From NCBI GenBank assembly GCA_003049465.1, contig PYSS01000024.1, positions 298,827-362,826 on the forward strand: a DNA stretch of 64,000 nt. Direction: 5' to 3'. Positions 51,094 through 62,200 of this stretch are shown piece after piece. The position numbers were made by a program, and so were the translations under genes. Each line of letters starts with the position of its first letter. Within the stretch, counting starts at the first letter, position 1. Source of the DNA: Magnaporthiopsis rhizophila (lineage: Eukaryota > Ascomycota > Sordariomycetes > Magnaporthales > Magnaporthaceae). Under the pieces are notes generated by a model, which saw only the letters and a list, made by a program, of their open reading frames with translations, was not told the origin of the DNA and did not search any database.

Positions 51094-53018
51094 TTACCAT
51101 ACCCTGCCCTTCGTCTGCGTCCCCTTGATGGCCTCGAGCTCCTTGACGTTGATGTTCTTCCACAGCAACAGGGAGCCAACGACGAGAGGCACAAAAGCAC
51201 ACCCCGCGACGACCATGAGGTGCTGGACGTGGCCGTAGGCGGCGATGATGGCGTCGCGGACGGCACCGCCCTGCTTCATCTGGTTGACCATGTCGCCAAA
51301 AATGAGGGCGGCGTCGGCCTTTGCCTCGTCTGGTAGCAGCTCGGCCAGCTTGTAGGGTAGCACATTGTTCCACAGGCCGCCGGCGATAGCCTGGCCGACG
51401 GCGGCGCCGATGCCACCAAACAGGCCGTGCAGGGCCAAGCCGACGGCGATCTCGTTGTGGCCCACGGCGGCCATGACGGCTAGCTGGCCGCACAGGGCGA
51501 GGAGGCCGCTGCCCACACCGTTGAAGACTTGCAGCATCACCAGGACGCCGACCGAGGACTCCGGGTTGCGGAAGCGCGCCAGCAGACCTGTGCCCAGGAC
51601 CAGAAACGGCACGCCGACGAAGGCGGTCCATTTCACGTTTCCCGTCAAGCGGATACCTACGCCAATGAAGACGCCGAGGGCGGCGCTGGTCAGCGAGAAG
51701 GCGTTGAGGATGTAGCCGGCGCTCGTGATGTCCTGGAAGTGCGCCACCTGCAGGTACGAGAAGTAGTATGTGTCCCAGCAGAAGATGGAGACGAACATGA
51801 AGCCGTACACCATGCAGCTGCCGAGCACAGTGCGGTCGCGCAGGTACTTCCACGGGAAGAAGGGCACCGGTGTCCACCAGTACTCCCACGCGACGAAGGC
51901 GCCCAGGATGACGGGACCAATAACAAGCATCGTAATCAGGCTGCCGTTCTCCCAGCCGCCGGGCACGTACGTTGTCAGCGAGAAGGGCAGCAGGAGCAGC
52001 GACCAGCCGACCGTGATGAGCACCAGGCCGACGACGTCGAACTGCACCCAGTAGTGCCGGCAGGCCTTGGCCCACGAGCGGCTTGGCGTTTCGGTAGGCA
52101 GGATCCCGGCCGCCTTGGCTTTCCGCTCGTTAACGATGAACACCAGGGCGATGGGGACGGTGACGCCGACGAGGATGATGCTAAAGGCGCCGAAGGCCCA
52201 GCGGAAGGTGGACTCGTGGATGAAGCGGTCGGCGATGACGGGCCCCGCGACGTAGCTGATGATCATGGGCGACGTGTTGAAACCCAGCGCGATCATGCGG
52301 TTCTTAAGCGTCGTCATGTCGGCCAGGGTGACGTTGACGATGAAGAGCAGGCCCATGTGGCCTACCCAGTATAGCGTCTGCGCGGCCGCGTACGTCTGGA
52401 CGTCCTGGCATACGGCCTTCATGACCAGGCCGAGCACGCTCAAAAAGACCATGACAATCAGGCCCTCGAGCCGACCCCAGACGTTGATCAGCTTGGCCAC
52501 CGTCAGCGGGGCGATGCCGCCCAGCAGGGTCGACACTATGCTGGTGGTGCCCAGGAGGCCGTGCTTGCCGAACGACGAGGTCACGTAGGGCGAGAGCGTG
52601 CCTTGAACGTTGCCCGTGAGGCTGTCGACGAAGGAGACGACGTAGAGCCTGCGATGGTCAGCCGGGCCATCTGGAAGGACTGAAAGCAAGAAGCAGACTG
52701 AACTTACATGGCAAACATGCTCCACATCGTCTTGGTCGTCCACACCGAAGTCACCGCCTGGACCCTGGCCACGCCATCCTGCTTGAAGTCGGAGCTGCCG
52801 TCCAGCTCTGGCTTTTGGTTGATGTCGTCGTCGACTGCCGTGGTTTGCGTGGCGCCCTGCTTCTCAATGTCGTGGCTGGGAGCGTCGTCGGCGCTCTTCT
52901 CGGGGCCGCTGTTGACGACCGCCTGGAGACCTGCGCTGGTGTCGGCGACGGGCATACCCGATGCCACAGGGGCGGGGGCAGGGGCGCCAGCGGCCGGAGT
53001 GATGTTCTTGTCGGCCAT
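51094..53018 (-). CDS. Siderophore-iron transporter (MFS, SIT family)
   Basis: Two exons on the minus strand: 53018-52708 and 52648-51094, around a 59-base intron (GTAAGT...CGCAG), phase 2; 621 residues. The N-terminal ~85 residues are Ala/Pro-rich and cytoplasmic. About 14 hydrophobic segments follow. SIT-family features are YVVSFVDSLTGNVQGTLSPYVTSS in the first loop (split by the intron), KLINVWGRLEGL, the long FIVNERKAKAAG loop, the WDTYYFSYLQV region and VGHNEIAVGLALHGLFGGIGAAVGQAI near the end. This resembles MirB/MirC/Sit1, which import ferric siderophores by proton symport at the plasma membrane. No siderophore synthetase is in the window. An ATCTGATAA iron-GATA consensus lies about 720 bases upstream. 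Confidence 0.88.
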
Positions 53019-53737
53019 TGGTCCTGGCAGGAGTCGCGATTACTCTTGTGCGACAGAGCAATGGCTTTCTCCGGGTGCAGATGCGAGGCAAGCGCGAAGA
53101 CAGGTCAGAGGGGTGAGCTCAAGGGGAAAGCGTAATAAGGTGGAAGCAATAGAGAAAAATTGCGCGGGCCTGGCGGCTATGTAGCAGCGAGAGCGGGTGA
53201 CGTGCATGGCGGGCCAGGCAGGGGAAACACCGCATGGCTTGCCTGTTCCCTCCACCGACGCAGCGGAAATCGGTGGTGCATTGCAGCGTGGGATCAATGA
53301 TATGACCTGGGCGGGGCTGCCGAGTGCCAGCGGTGGGTGTCGGCGTTCGGCCCAGACCTCGCTTTGGATGAGCAGGATTTCCGAGAGAAGCAACGACAGG
53401 CCGCAACCGTCCGTCTTTCCATCCTACTGACCCGCTACGGCCTGTTACGCACGCACTGGCGGCGTGTTCAGAGAGGGAGGGTAGGGGCAAGACGAAAATT
53501 CTTTCCCGGTTTGCGGCCCTTGCCGACAGCGAGGATGGCTTGGCGCAGCAGTCGAGGCGCCTGCTCTGCCATCCCGTTCCCGTCAGACCTTGTTTGTGAT
53601 GCTTTGGTCCGCTGGAAGTGGAGGTCTACTGGAGCTCAGGAAATCACGAAAACAGCCGTCGGCCCAGGCTATTGGTCAAGATGAGCCGGAGAGCCTCCAC
53701 CAGGACCCCGATGTCGCCCCTGATTTTTGATCAGATC

Positions 53738-53746
53738 ATCTGATAA
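53738..53746 (+). promoter_or_regulatory. ATCTGATAA iron-responsive GATA site
   Basis: ATCTGATAA is a perfect match to the ATCWGATAA element bound by fungal iron repressors (SreA, SRE, Urbs1), which shut off siderophore uptake genes under high iron. A second GATAA-containing site (TTGATAAAA) is at 53748-53756. It is about 720 bases upstream of the siderophore transporter start, a plausible distance. Confidence 0.55.
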
Positions 53747-54088
53747 CGATTGATAAAATTCGAGGACAGGGATCACAGCCAGCTTCGGTCCTTGGCATAG
53801 TAGCCCCGGTTAACAGGCTGCTTTTTTTTTTTTTTTCAGTAGAATGCGTCTGACCCAAAAGATGCCCAACCCGGTAAATGGAAACGTGTGTTGAATAAAT
53901 GTTAAACACAAGGACATAATGCATACTACCAAGCCGCAAGACACCGACTTCCATTTTCCATGCCCAGAAAGTAATAGCTAACAATTTTAACACACTTCCC
54001 AACCAAGTCCCAAGGTTGTAGACAGTTGTGGACGCAAATACGAAACAAAAAAAGACCGGGCAAAAGAAAAGAAAAGTCTACGTCTAGA

Positions 54089-54655
54089 CTAGACGTCGTC
54101 CCACCGAGGGTCCGTCTCCCTGTAGCAAGGCGGTGGCGTCAACGGCCGACGCGGGGTGATGTCGTCCAGCGGGATGGCCTCCCAAGTGACGCGGTCGATG
54201 CGAGTCGAGAAGCTGACGGACCTGGCGGTGCCGCCCGAGCGAAGGACCGGCCGGACCACGACGCGTGCCGGGGGGGGTCGCGGGGGAGCCATGGCCGGGT
54301 CGAGGGCCGGGCTTGCCTCGTATCGCGGCAGGTGGGCGTCCCGGCGCGCCCGGCGCTCCTTGAGCTTCTCGTGGACGATCACCCACGGCACCGCTACGGG
54401 CCAGAGGGCGAAGTACACCACGGCGTGCAGGGCCCGGATGCTGCAGGGGTAGCACCGCCCTCGCTGCTGGGGCTGGGGCCGGGTCGTGCGAGACATGGTG
54501 GGCACGCAGAAGAGGAGTACGGCGGCCGCGAGCAGGCCGATGCTGAAGTAGACGACGGCGACGAAGGTCTGGAAGCCGAGGCGGTTCATCAGGGCGCCGT
54601 AGCGCATGGTCGGCGGATGGGTCCATGGCGTGATGGGTTGGATTAGGGACGGCAT
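54089..54655 (-). CDS. Small membrane protein, two predicted helices
   Basis: 188 residues; ATG at 54655 (MPSLIQPITPW). Two hydrophobic segments, FQTFVAVVYFSIGLLAAAVL (about residues 28-52) and LHAVVYFALWPVAVPWVIV (about 75-95), are followed by a Pro/Arg-rich soluble tail of about 85 residues. The open frame extends upstream but lacks a convincing start. No family is recognised. It is the first of three unrelated-looking small membrane protein genes within 3.5 kb. Confidence 0.6.
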   Translation of the reverse strand: MPSLIQPITPWTHPPTMRYGALMNRLGFQTFVAVVYFSIGLLAAAVLLFCVPTMSRTTRPQPQQRGRCYPCSIRALHAVVYFALWPVAVPWVIVHEKLKERRARRDAHLPRYEASPALDPAMAPPRPPPARVVVRPVLRSGGTARSVSFSTRIDRVTWEAIPLDDITPRRPLTPPPCYRETDPRWDDV

Positions 54656-55189
54656 TTTTGCAGAGTGGTGACGACTGCGACTTTTTGTTCTCGGTGGTGT
54701 CTGGTCTGTTGCCACGGTAGGTATTTTATTGGGTAACGGGAACAAATGCTGGCGAATGGAGAATCGGAATTGTAAGGAGCCAAATATCAGCGCTGGCAAA
54801 CAACTGTTCTGGAGAGAATGTGTGCATGCGTCTGTGGCTGGCAAGACGTAAGATATAACTGCCTCGAAGGTGTCAACGACAAAAGTAACCTCGGTGCCAC
54901 AGGACACTTTTACGGTTGTCAATGTCGGCAGTATTTTTATCGACCGTACCGGCTCCGGAGCTTGAATACGCTTCGTGGTGACGGCATTGTGTTGCGCAAA
55001 GGCTATAATGCCAACTCGAGGCGGTTGCGGAGATGGCGAGGCGTTATCCTTCTTAGATCTGCTGGTTCCGCTGTTTTTCACAGGGGCAACATCTGCCCTT
55101 GACATTAGTTATCCTAATTTGAGTGCGTCGATTGCGTGACAGCCAACTTTCTGCCTCTAAGGCCGATATCCCAGACAAATACAGACAAG

Positions 55190-55857
55190 ATGGCGGTAAG
55201 CACCTACAAACGTGCAAGCCAACTCCACTTGAACGATGCTGACGGCCAATCTAGCGGCTGCACGTACCTGCGTACCCGGTCACCATCCCTGGCTTCTGGC
55301 ACAGCTGGATCTACTACACCAGCAACCGCACCATCTACCTCGAGACGCTCAAGGAGGGCATGACCTACTGCCGGCTGCCGGCCGAGTTCCGTGCCCGCTT
55401 CCCGGGCGTCGAGTGCGTTCGGTTCGCCGGCGAGATCATGTCCGGGTACGCCGCCACGCGCTACATTCTCTGCATCGTCATGCTGTGCATGGTCGTGTCG
55501 GCCTTCGCCGGCCTGCTTATCTACCACGGCTACTGCGCCCGCGCCCTGTGTTGGCTCGGCTGCCTCAGGCGCCGTCCGGCTGATCGCCAAGCTAGCTGGC
55601 CGGGCTACCACATGAGCATGACGAGGCCGGCTGCCGGCGCGGCGGGCCTGCGCGGCGAGCTGGAGCCGCGGCCGATAGACGACCCGGTGTTCGTGGAGGA
55701 GACGGGCCGCGAGAGGGATCGCTGGGAGTGGAATCTGAATCTGACTTGGCGGGCGTTGAAGGGTGGGTTGCGACAATGGGCGATCGGCTTGGAGAGGTTC
55801 CGGCGCCGGTTTACGGGATGGGGTCGTCTCGACGATGAGCGTGGGAGGGGGATGTAG
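55190..55857 (+). CDS. Small single-pass membrane protein
   Basis: Two exons: a two-codon first exon ATGGCG at 55190-55195, a 59-base intron (GTAAGC...ATCTAG, 55196-55254) and exon 2 55255-55857; 202 residues. The N-terminal ~65 residues contain RLHVPAYPVTIPGFWHSWIY, CRLPAEFRARFPGVECVRF and an Asn-glycosylation motif (NRT). One strong membrane segment follows (YILCIVMLCMVVSAFAGLLI), then a Cys/Arg-rich juxtamembrane stretch and a charged cytosolic tail ending in a Trp/Arg-rich helix. The tiny first exon is supported by good splice signals and by the start of protein-like sequence at the acceptor. Family not recognised. Confidence 0.65.
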
Positions 55858-56063
55858 GAAAGTAAAGGCGAGGGTAGGTGTTATTGGTTTGCTAGTTCGA
55901 ACTCCGCAGTTCTATGTGCGAGGAATGCAGAACACAGTATGGGCCATACCAGGAATTGAGAAACACCAATCAAGGGACAAAAACTCGAAACAACCAAAAG
56001 GCACCAGCTCGGTACAAAGCAAAACAAGCAAAAGACTAATGTCCCAGGTCTGGGATATCTCGT

Positions 56064-56167
56064 TGATCAGAGTGGGATTCGAACCCACGCCATTTTCATG
56101 ACTAGCAGTCACTTGGATCTAGGGACCCTCCTGAAGCTAGCGCCTTAGACCGCTCGGCCATCTGACC
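56064..56167 (-). tRNA. tRNA-Leu (anticodon CAG) with intron
   Basis: On the minus strand the acceptor arms GGTCAGA (56167-56161) and TCTGATC pair with one G-U, followed by discriminator A (56064). The D-arm has GGCCGAGCGGTCTAAGG, the long variable arm expected for leucine is present, and the T-arm is GTGGGTTCGAATCCCAC. The anticodon stem CTAGC/GCTAG encloses loop T-T-CAG-G, interrupted after position 37 by a 22-base intron (about 56129-56108). The anticodon CAG (56133-56131) reads CUG as leucine. Mature length is about 82 bases. Confidence 0.92.
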
Positions 56168-56733
56168 TGTTGCTGTTGTGGATGGGCTTGCTCTGTGTGA
56201 TTATGATGGTGAATCATGGTGGAGTGGGGTGTGCAATGTAACATGACGGAAGCCGTTTGGCGGCTGGGAGGCGGGGTCTTCCTGTACCCGAGTTTTTAAT
56301 AGCATAATGTCGAAAAAACATAGGAAAGGCGATGGAAACATGGAAATGGGTTGGGGCGAAAGGCCCGGAGGTCCCTTGTCAGAGGTTTCCCAACCCCCAA
56401 GCTGATATACCCTGACGACTCAACCGATGGACACCCCTGAGCTGTGGAGGAGTTCACCGTGGTTGCGGCTCTGGACAGACGACTTCGGGCAGGGCAGTAA
56501 AGAAGAAAGAGAAAGAAGGATTGTTTTGACAGGTGAAGAATTGTGGATTATACGACCTCTCGCGGATTAATACAAGTCTTGGCTCGCCGCCGCCTTTTGT
56601 AGATGCTTTAACAATAGTTGCTCTTCCCCAAAACACATGTGCTCAAAAACACTCGCCGCCGATATTATAAATGCTTTGACAACAGTTGCTCCTCTCCAAA
56701 ACACATGCACCCAAAAACCACATCATCTCTCGC

Positions 56734-57537
56734 TCACTTCATATCTCTCGCCCTGATACAATGCTTCATCCGGCGGCGCCTTTCGCGCCTGCTCCTCCGC
56801 GTGTAGATATAGACTGGCCGCGGCTCCGTCGGCCCAACCAGGGGGACGCGCGGTCCAAACCCGATGTCCCCCACGTGCTTCGGTCCCGGGACGCGGGTCA
56901 GACGGCGCACGTCGCCGACGCCGCCCAGCATCTCCCTGACGCGCCAGGCGAGCGGCATGAACGGCGCCCAGAACTGGAGCGGATGGTTGGGGAGCGTGTG
57001 GAACATGGCGGCGCCGAAGAACGGCCAGACGACGAACGCGACGGCGCCGTACAGCAGCACGCCGGCGGCCCAGACCAGCCAGGGCAGGATGGTGAGCGCC
57101 ACCATGAAGCCGCAGGCGAGCACCAGTATCGCGCGGCGGGTGAGGCTCCGCGGGTAGAGCGGCACGCGACGCGTGGGGTCGAGCCGGGCGTGGCGCAGGG
57201 CGCAGATGCAGCCGAGCACAAAGCCGACGGCCACGATGACCGGGAGGACGAACTCGAGCAGCGCCATGCCGACGTCGGCGAGCGTCCAGCGCGGGTCGGC
57301 CGCGGTCAGGTTGGGGCAGTGGTAGACGATGGAGCTGGAGAAGAGGCTGCGGGGCGAGTGCTCTTCCATGTTGCAGAAGCCGTTGGCGAGGAAGTCAGCG
57401 AAGAGGGCCCTGTCGTGCGTGCAAAAGGTGAAGTGCCCGCCGTTGCGCTTCGGCACCACCACCGGGTGGCCTTCCGAGACGTAACCCGTCCCCGCGCAGG
57501 GGGAGGCTGCTTCGGTCAGGGTGACTCTGGGAGCCAT
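56734..57537 (-). CDS. Small membrane protein, three to four predicted helices
   Basis: 267 residues from ATG 57537 (MAPRVTLTEAASPCAG). The open frame extends to 57642 but without a good ATG. An N-terminal region with several Cys (ASPCAG, FTFCTHD, GFCNMEE, YHCPN) is probably lumenal or extracellular. The hydrophobic segments are VGMALLEFVLPVIVAVGFVL, ILVLACGFMVALTILPWLVW and VLLYGAVAFVVWPFFGAAM. An Arg-rich C-terminal tail follows. No family is recognised. It is the third of three neighbouring small membrane protein genes. Confidence 0.6.
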   Translation of the reverse strand: MAPRVTLTEAASPCAGTGYVSEGHPVVVPKRNGGHFTFCTHDRALFADFLANGFCNMEEHSPRSLFSSSIVYHCPNLTAADPRWTLADVGMALLEFVLPVIVAVGFVLGCICALRHARLDPTRRVPLYPRSLTRRAILVLACGFMVALTILPWLVWAAGVLLYGAVAFVVWPFFGAAMFHTLPNHPLQFWAPFMPLAWRVREMLGGVGDVRRLTRVPGPKHVGDIGFGPRVPLVGPTEPRPVYIYTRRSRRERRRRMKHCIRARDMK

Positions 57538-58121
57538 GGCGGCGGGTTTGATGGATGGCGTGGGTGGACGACGCGAAGCTGACGAGGCCAATGGACGTGC
57601 AGCCGATACACCAAGGAGCAAGCCCCGCGGTTGAGCAGTCAACGAGTGAGTCTCGCGCTCTCGAGCAGAAGACGATTGGGTATGTTGCTAGGAAACGACA
57701 GACGGCGATGTTATGCTATGCGTGCAGCAGCAGTGGAAACGATGCCGGCCCGGGAAATGGGCCCACGATGACCCTTTACAGCCAACCGCCTGCCATCCAC
57801 CGGAGAAAAGTACAACATGGAGTTTTTCCCGCCAGCGTCTTGGCGTGGCTTCCAAAAGGGTAGGAATGGGTATATGACGATTGGAGTCAGTAGAGAGTCT
57901 GGTACGCTTTGCAGAGCCTGGGAAAAGCAACGACGCCTCCGTCCTCCCAAACTCTGAACAAACTCCATGATGAGAACGCCACAGTCTCGAGCGTTCGTCG
58001 GGGTACTATAAACTTTGATGGGCGTAAAAGGATTCAGCCGGCGGAACATAGGGGACCAGCCAACACAAAAAAAATGGAGTTGCGGGAAATGTGTTTTTCG
58101 AACACGGAGTCGGCGATGGGC

Positions 58122-58725
58122 CTAGCCCCAATAGCCGTCCTTCCACAGCTCCTTCCTGTAGCCCTCGGTGAGGGTCTCGTCCTCGCCGTAGGCCGCTTGC
58201 CAGCCGACGAAGCCGCGGTCTAGGACGTAGACCTTTTGCTCCACTGCCGCCGGGGCGGCCTCCGCCTTCTCGTGGGGGTCGGCAGCGTCGGCGTCGGCAG
58301 CAGGGGCGGCAGGCGTGGCGGCGGACTCCCTGCTCTTGGCCAACAGACGCTCGCGCTCGCGTGTGTACCTGAGGGCGGCGCCGGGCCCGCGCTGCTGGGA
58401 GAGGGCGCAGTGGAAGACGACGGTCGGCTTGCCTTGTAGCCGACGGACGAGGGAGGGCATAGTCGCGTCGAGCGTGCGGGAGGGGTAGTTGAGGCAACCC
58501 TTGATGTGGCCACCGATGTAGTCTGGAGGGGCAGGACGGGGAGACGACGTCAGCGACAGGATACAGAACAACAACGAAAATAATAACAACAACGCAGCAT
58601 GGAATACACGCACCGTCGTCACGAACGTCGATGACGGCAACCTTGGTGTCGTCCGTCTTGGCGGCCAGCATCAGGTCGCGCAGCTTTGCTGCTGAGATGC
58701 GCTCTAGTGTTGCGATGGTAGTCAT
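58122..58725 (-). CDS. Rhodanese-type phosphatase, Cdc25/Ych1/Ibp1-like
   Basis: Two exons on the minus strand: 58725-58614 and 58522-58122, around a 91-base intron (GTGCGT...CTCCAG), phase 1; 170 residues from MTTIATLERISAAKLR. An in-frame ATG further upstream (58794) would add 23 residues. The rhodanese fold shows KVAVIDVRDD, then across the intron YIGGHIKGCLNYPS, then the catalytic loop VFHCALSQQRGPGAA. This fits the CX5R active site of Cdc25-type phosphatases (Cys in HC, Arg in QQR). C-terminal VYVLDRGFVGWQAAYG is also typical. Yeast Ych1 and fission yeast Ibp1 are small phosphatases of this type; related Acr2 reduces arsenate. An Ala/Asp/Glu-rich insert (about residues 100-128) follows the active site. 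The catalytic residues are intact. Confidence 0.85.
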
Positions 58726-59333
58726 CGTTGCGCGCTTTAGGAGCTTGCGGGTGATGGATTTGAAGTTGGGAGGTGGATGTCGGAGCGAGTCCATCAAGAG
58801 GGTGCACGAGGGACGGCCAACTTATCAGGCACACGCAGCCCTCCTGGAGGGGTCCAGGCAGGACTGGTGCTCGCCAAGGGCAGGAACCACCGGGAAGCCC
58901 GTCCTTTGTCGGGGAAATTCCAGAAACATAGCCGAGCTGGGGTCGCACGAAAAGGCTGGTCGAGATTAACATCCTTGCTGAAGTCTTTTCCCCTTGCGCT
59001 TCTGCTGACGTAAGCGCCTGTGCTGCCCCGGCTGTGACGCCCGTCCCACTGGTCGAAACATTCTGGAAGGACCATCGAAGCGTCCGTTATTACGACCCAG
59101 AAAATAATGCACAACGTATCACATTCACCTTGCTATGCACATCACGAATAGCGAATAAACGGAAAGGAAAGCCGAAACCAGCCTAAAACAAGTACTACCA
59201 ACCAAGACAGCCAGGACATCCTTCTTCTTGTCTAAAACTTTGTTGGCTTTCCTGATTGGTACATAACGTCCAAGCAGCGCCAGTCTGCCCAGATCCTCTT
59301 CCCACCAGACTCCTGCAACCGGTGCGACCAGCT

Positions 59334-62200
59334 TTAGCGCCTGCCCGAGGGATCGACGGGCAGACCACGCGTGCTGACGGCCCTCAGAGTCGGCCCGAAG
59401 TGCCACAGCAGCAGCGGCATCAGGATGCAGATGGCGAGCGTCAGGATGGCCAGCAGCGTGTTACCCCAGCCGAGACCCAGGTCGTCGTAGATGGGCGGAC
59501 CGAAGAGCGGGAAGGCGAACTCGGAGATGTGCTGCAAGAAGGCGCCGACGGCATGTGCGCTGGCCGCGTACTCGAGCCCGTACGACTCCGTGACGTACGG
59601 CTGGAGACTAAAGAAGCCTAGGATGAGCCCAATCGCCAGCAAGAAGGCCGCCAGGTCCGGGACCGCGTAGTGGAACTTGTTCTGCACCGACCACCCGTAC
59701 AGGATCAGGGCCGGCGGGATCAGGATGGCCGCCCCGGCGTTGACTGGGAGGCGCCATTCGGGCTTGTGGCCGTTGGTCTGGTGCTTTTTACGGAAGTAGG
59801 CCGAGAACTAGGAGGCGAGCGAGCGAGCAAGAGGTCAGCACGATACGTCTACCGCTGCGGCAGCAAGAAAGATTGCCGACGAGGCTTACCCCGTCGATAG
59901 CATAGCGACTGATGTGCAGTCCCAATACGGAGCCGACGCCAATAGCCAGGTAATTCAAGCTCGCGCTGGCCTTGTCCATCTCATATATCTCGACGAAGCT
60001 CTTTTCGAAGTTGGAGAGGCTGTGAATGGACCATGTCAGTACCACCCTCCCCAGCCCAGACCCATTCCAGGAACAGGATATGCACTTACATGAGGTAGTT
60101 AATACCAAAAAGATAGGCCCTGTAGCCGAACGGAACCTGTACGACCGGGTGGCACACCAGCATGATAAACGGCAGGCAGATCTTCTTGATCATCCATTCG
60201 CTCTCGGTCTGGCCCAGCGTGTGGAACGGCGTGTGCAGGTTCTGGTTGCCCGTCTCCTGCCGGAGGCGTTTGGCCTTGCGCTCGAGCAATACTCGATGAT
60301 TCGACTCATCGAGGCAGAAAAACGCGAGCGCCACGGCGATGGTGCTGAAAATGGAGGTGCCCCAGAAGATCCAGCGCCAGTTGCTGTCCTGCGCAACGAA
60401 GGCGCCGAAGATGGGGGCCAGGGCGCTGCCGAAGAAGGGGAGGTAAGCGTGGACCGCGTCGCCCCTCCCGCCTATCGGGGCTGGGTAGATATCCGCAGTC
60501 AGGCCGGGGGCTAACTAGAACAGGCGGGAAAACAGATGTCAGCACCGGCTTGATGCCATCAAACGAGGAGACAACGGAAGGCCTGGCGCTCTAGTTGGCA
60601 ACCTACCACCTGGGGAGCACTAGCACCGAGGCCACCGATGAAGCGAAAGGCAAGCAGCTGCGAGCCATTGGTGGCAAAACCGCAGGCCATATTCCAGATC
60701 AGGTGCCACAGGTGTGCATAGCGGATAACAGGGGCGCGGCCGTACGCCTCGATGAGCGGCGCCAGGAAGAAAGGGCCGATGCCGGCAGCGAGCACGTTCA
60801 GGCCCTGGATGAGCTGCTGGGGCATGCCCGGCGCGATGCCCAGCTCGGCCCCGATCACGTCCATGGCCGGGCCGACCATGGTTGCCGAAAAGGGCGCGAT
60901 GAAGCTGAAGAGCGACAGGATGAGCGAGGTGGCGTACTTTTTGCGCATCGGCCAGTTTGCCGGGTTCGCGGGGTCGTCGGGGCCATTCCAGTCGACCTGT
61001 CACTCTCGCGTCAGCAAAATATTGGATGGTCCCCAGCCAGATGGCGACGGAAGCGAAGCGTACCAGGTTCTTGTCCTCCATCTCTTTGGACGGGAAGTCG
61101 TCTCCTTGGCTCCCCGACCAGCTCGGAGGGACCCCTCCACCACCATCTCCGCCGCCGCCTGCTTGGGTGGGCGGTCCCTGGCGCTCGATGTGGCTGGCCT
61201 TCTCCCACTTGGCATCCAAAGGATACGAGTCCGAGGTCTGCGAATCCTGCGCCCACTCCGTCCGGGAGCCGAGGGCCGCGCTGCTGGGGACCGTCACCGA
61301 CTGCATCTGCTCGACCTTGGCCGAGGCGATGTTGAGGGGCGGGCCGGCCCGCCGCCCCATCACGCTGGGCCGGTGATCTTGCTGCCCCGTCTGCTGCGGC
61401 ATCGGGCTCGGGACCGCCGAGAGCAGCTGCGGGCTGGAGCGGATGGCGTCGACAAGGACGGCGATATCGATCTGCTGAGGCTCGACCCTGGGCGGCGGGG
61501 CGGGCATCTCGACCTGGTTCACCCGCAGCGCCTCGATCAGGGCCCGGGCCTGGTCCATTGTGACTGTGGCCCTTGATTCAGTGGAGGGAGAGTACGCCGG
61601 CTGTGGCTGTGGGTAATAGGCAAGTGGGATTGACCTCGGCAGAGGCGGCACTGCGTAGTCCTCTGACGGTCCTCGCGTGTGGTATGGCCTGGAGGGCGTG
61701 CGCCTTTGGCTGTGGGCGGAGGGCGGCCGAGACGGCATGCGAGGCCCTGGCATGGTCATCGACTGGCTCAGACTTCTCGACCTCGGCGGCGCCGCCTCGT
61801 ACCCTGCCGAGCTCACGCTCCCGGACGAAGCCATCACGTCGATCGGGTACGAGGCGGGCTCGGGCTGTGGGTATCGAGACAGGTCACGGAAGGCCAGGTC
61901 GGGCTGGCTGGTGCTGCTGCCGTACCGGCGGTGGTTGGTAGACAAAGGGGACTGGGTGGCAACGTGGGAGGAAAGGGGCTGCTGTACCGAGGGACCTGGC
62001 CAGTCCCGCGTTGGCGAGCCTCCCTGGGCCGTGGCAGTCGCCGCCGTCGCCATGGTGAGCGGCGGGGGCGTGGCGACGGCCGCCCTTCCGTCCTCCGGAT
62101 AGCCTCGCTGCTGCGGTAACTGGTAGCCGGCGGTTTGCAGCGGGGCGGCCGCCTCGCTGTAAGCATGAGGTGAAGCTCGGGCTGCTGCTAAAGGATCCAT
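59334..62200 (-). CDS. DHA1-type MFS transporter with ~380-residue N-terminal extension
   Basis: Five exons on the minus strand: 62200-61064, 60996-60607, 60514-60090, 60019-59890 and 59807-59334. The introns are 61063-60997, 60606-60515, 60089-60020 and 59889-59808, all GT-AG and in phase; 851 residues. Transporter signatures are VDWNGPDDPANPANWPM at the start of the domain, the loop AAGIGPFFLAPLIEAYGRAPV, FRFIGGLGASAPQV, WRWIFWGTSIFSTIAVALAF and DESNHRVLLERKAKRLRQETG before the central loop. About 12 membrane segments fit a drug:H+ antiporter 1 family member (polyamine or drug efflux). The first exon encodes a Pro/Ser/Gln-rich, probably disordered cytosolic extension several times longer than usual. 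A TATATAG element about 100 bases upstream fits the start. The donor of intron 2 could be three bases away (60609). Confidence 0.85.

Noticed and set aside
51094..52374. Long plus-strand frames opposite the siderophore transporter
   Set aside because: They consist of Gln/Asp/His-rich shadow sequence; the minus-strand frame has transporter motifs and splice sites.
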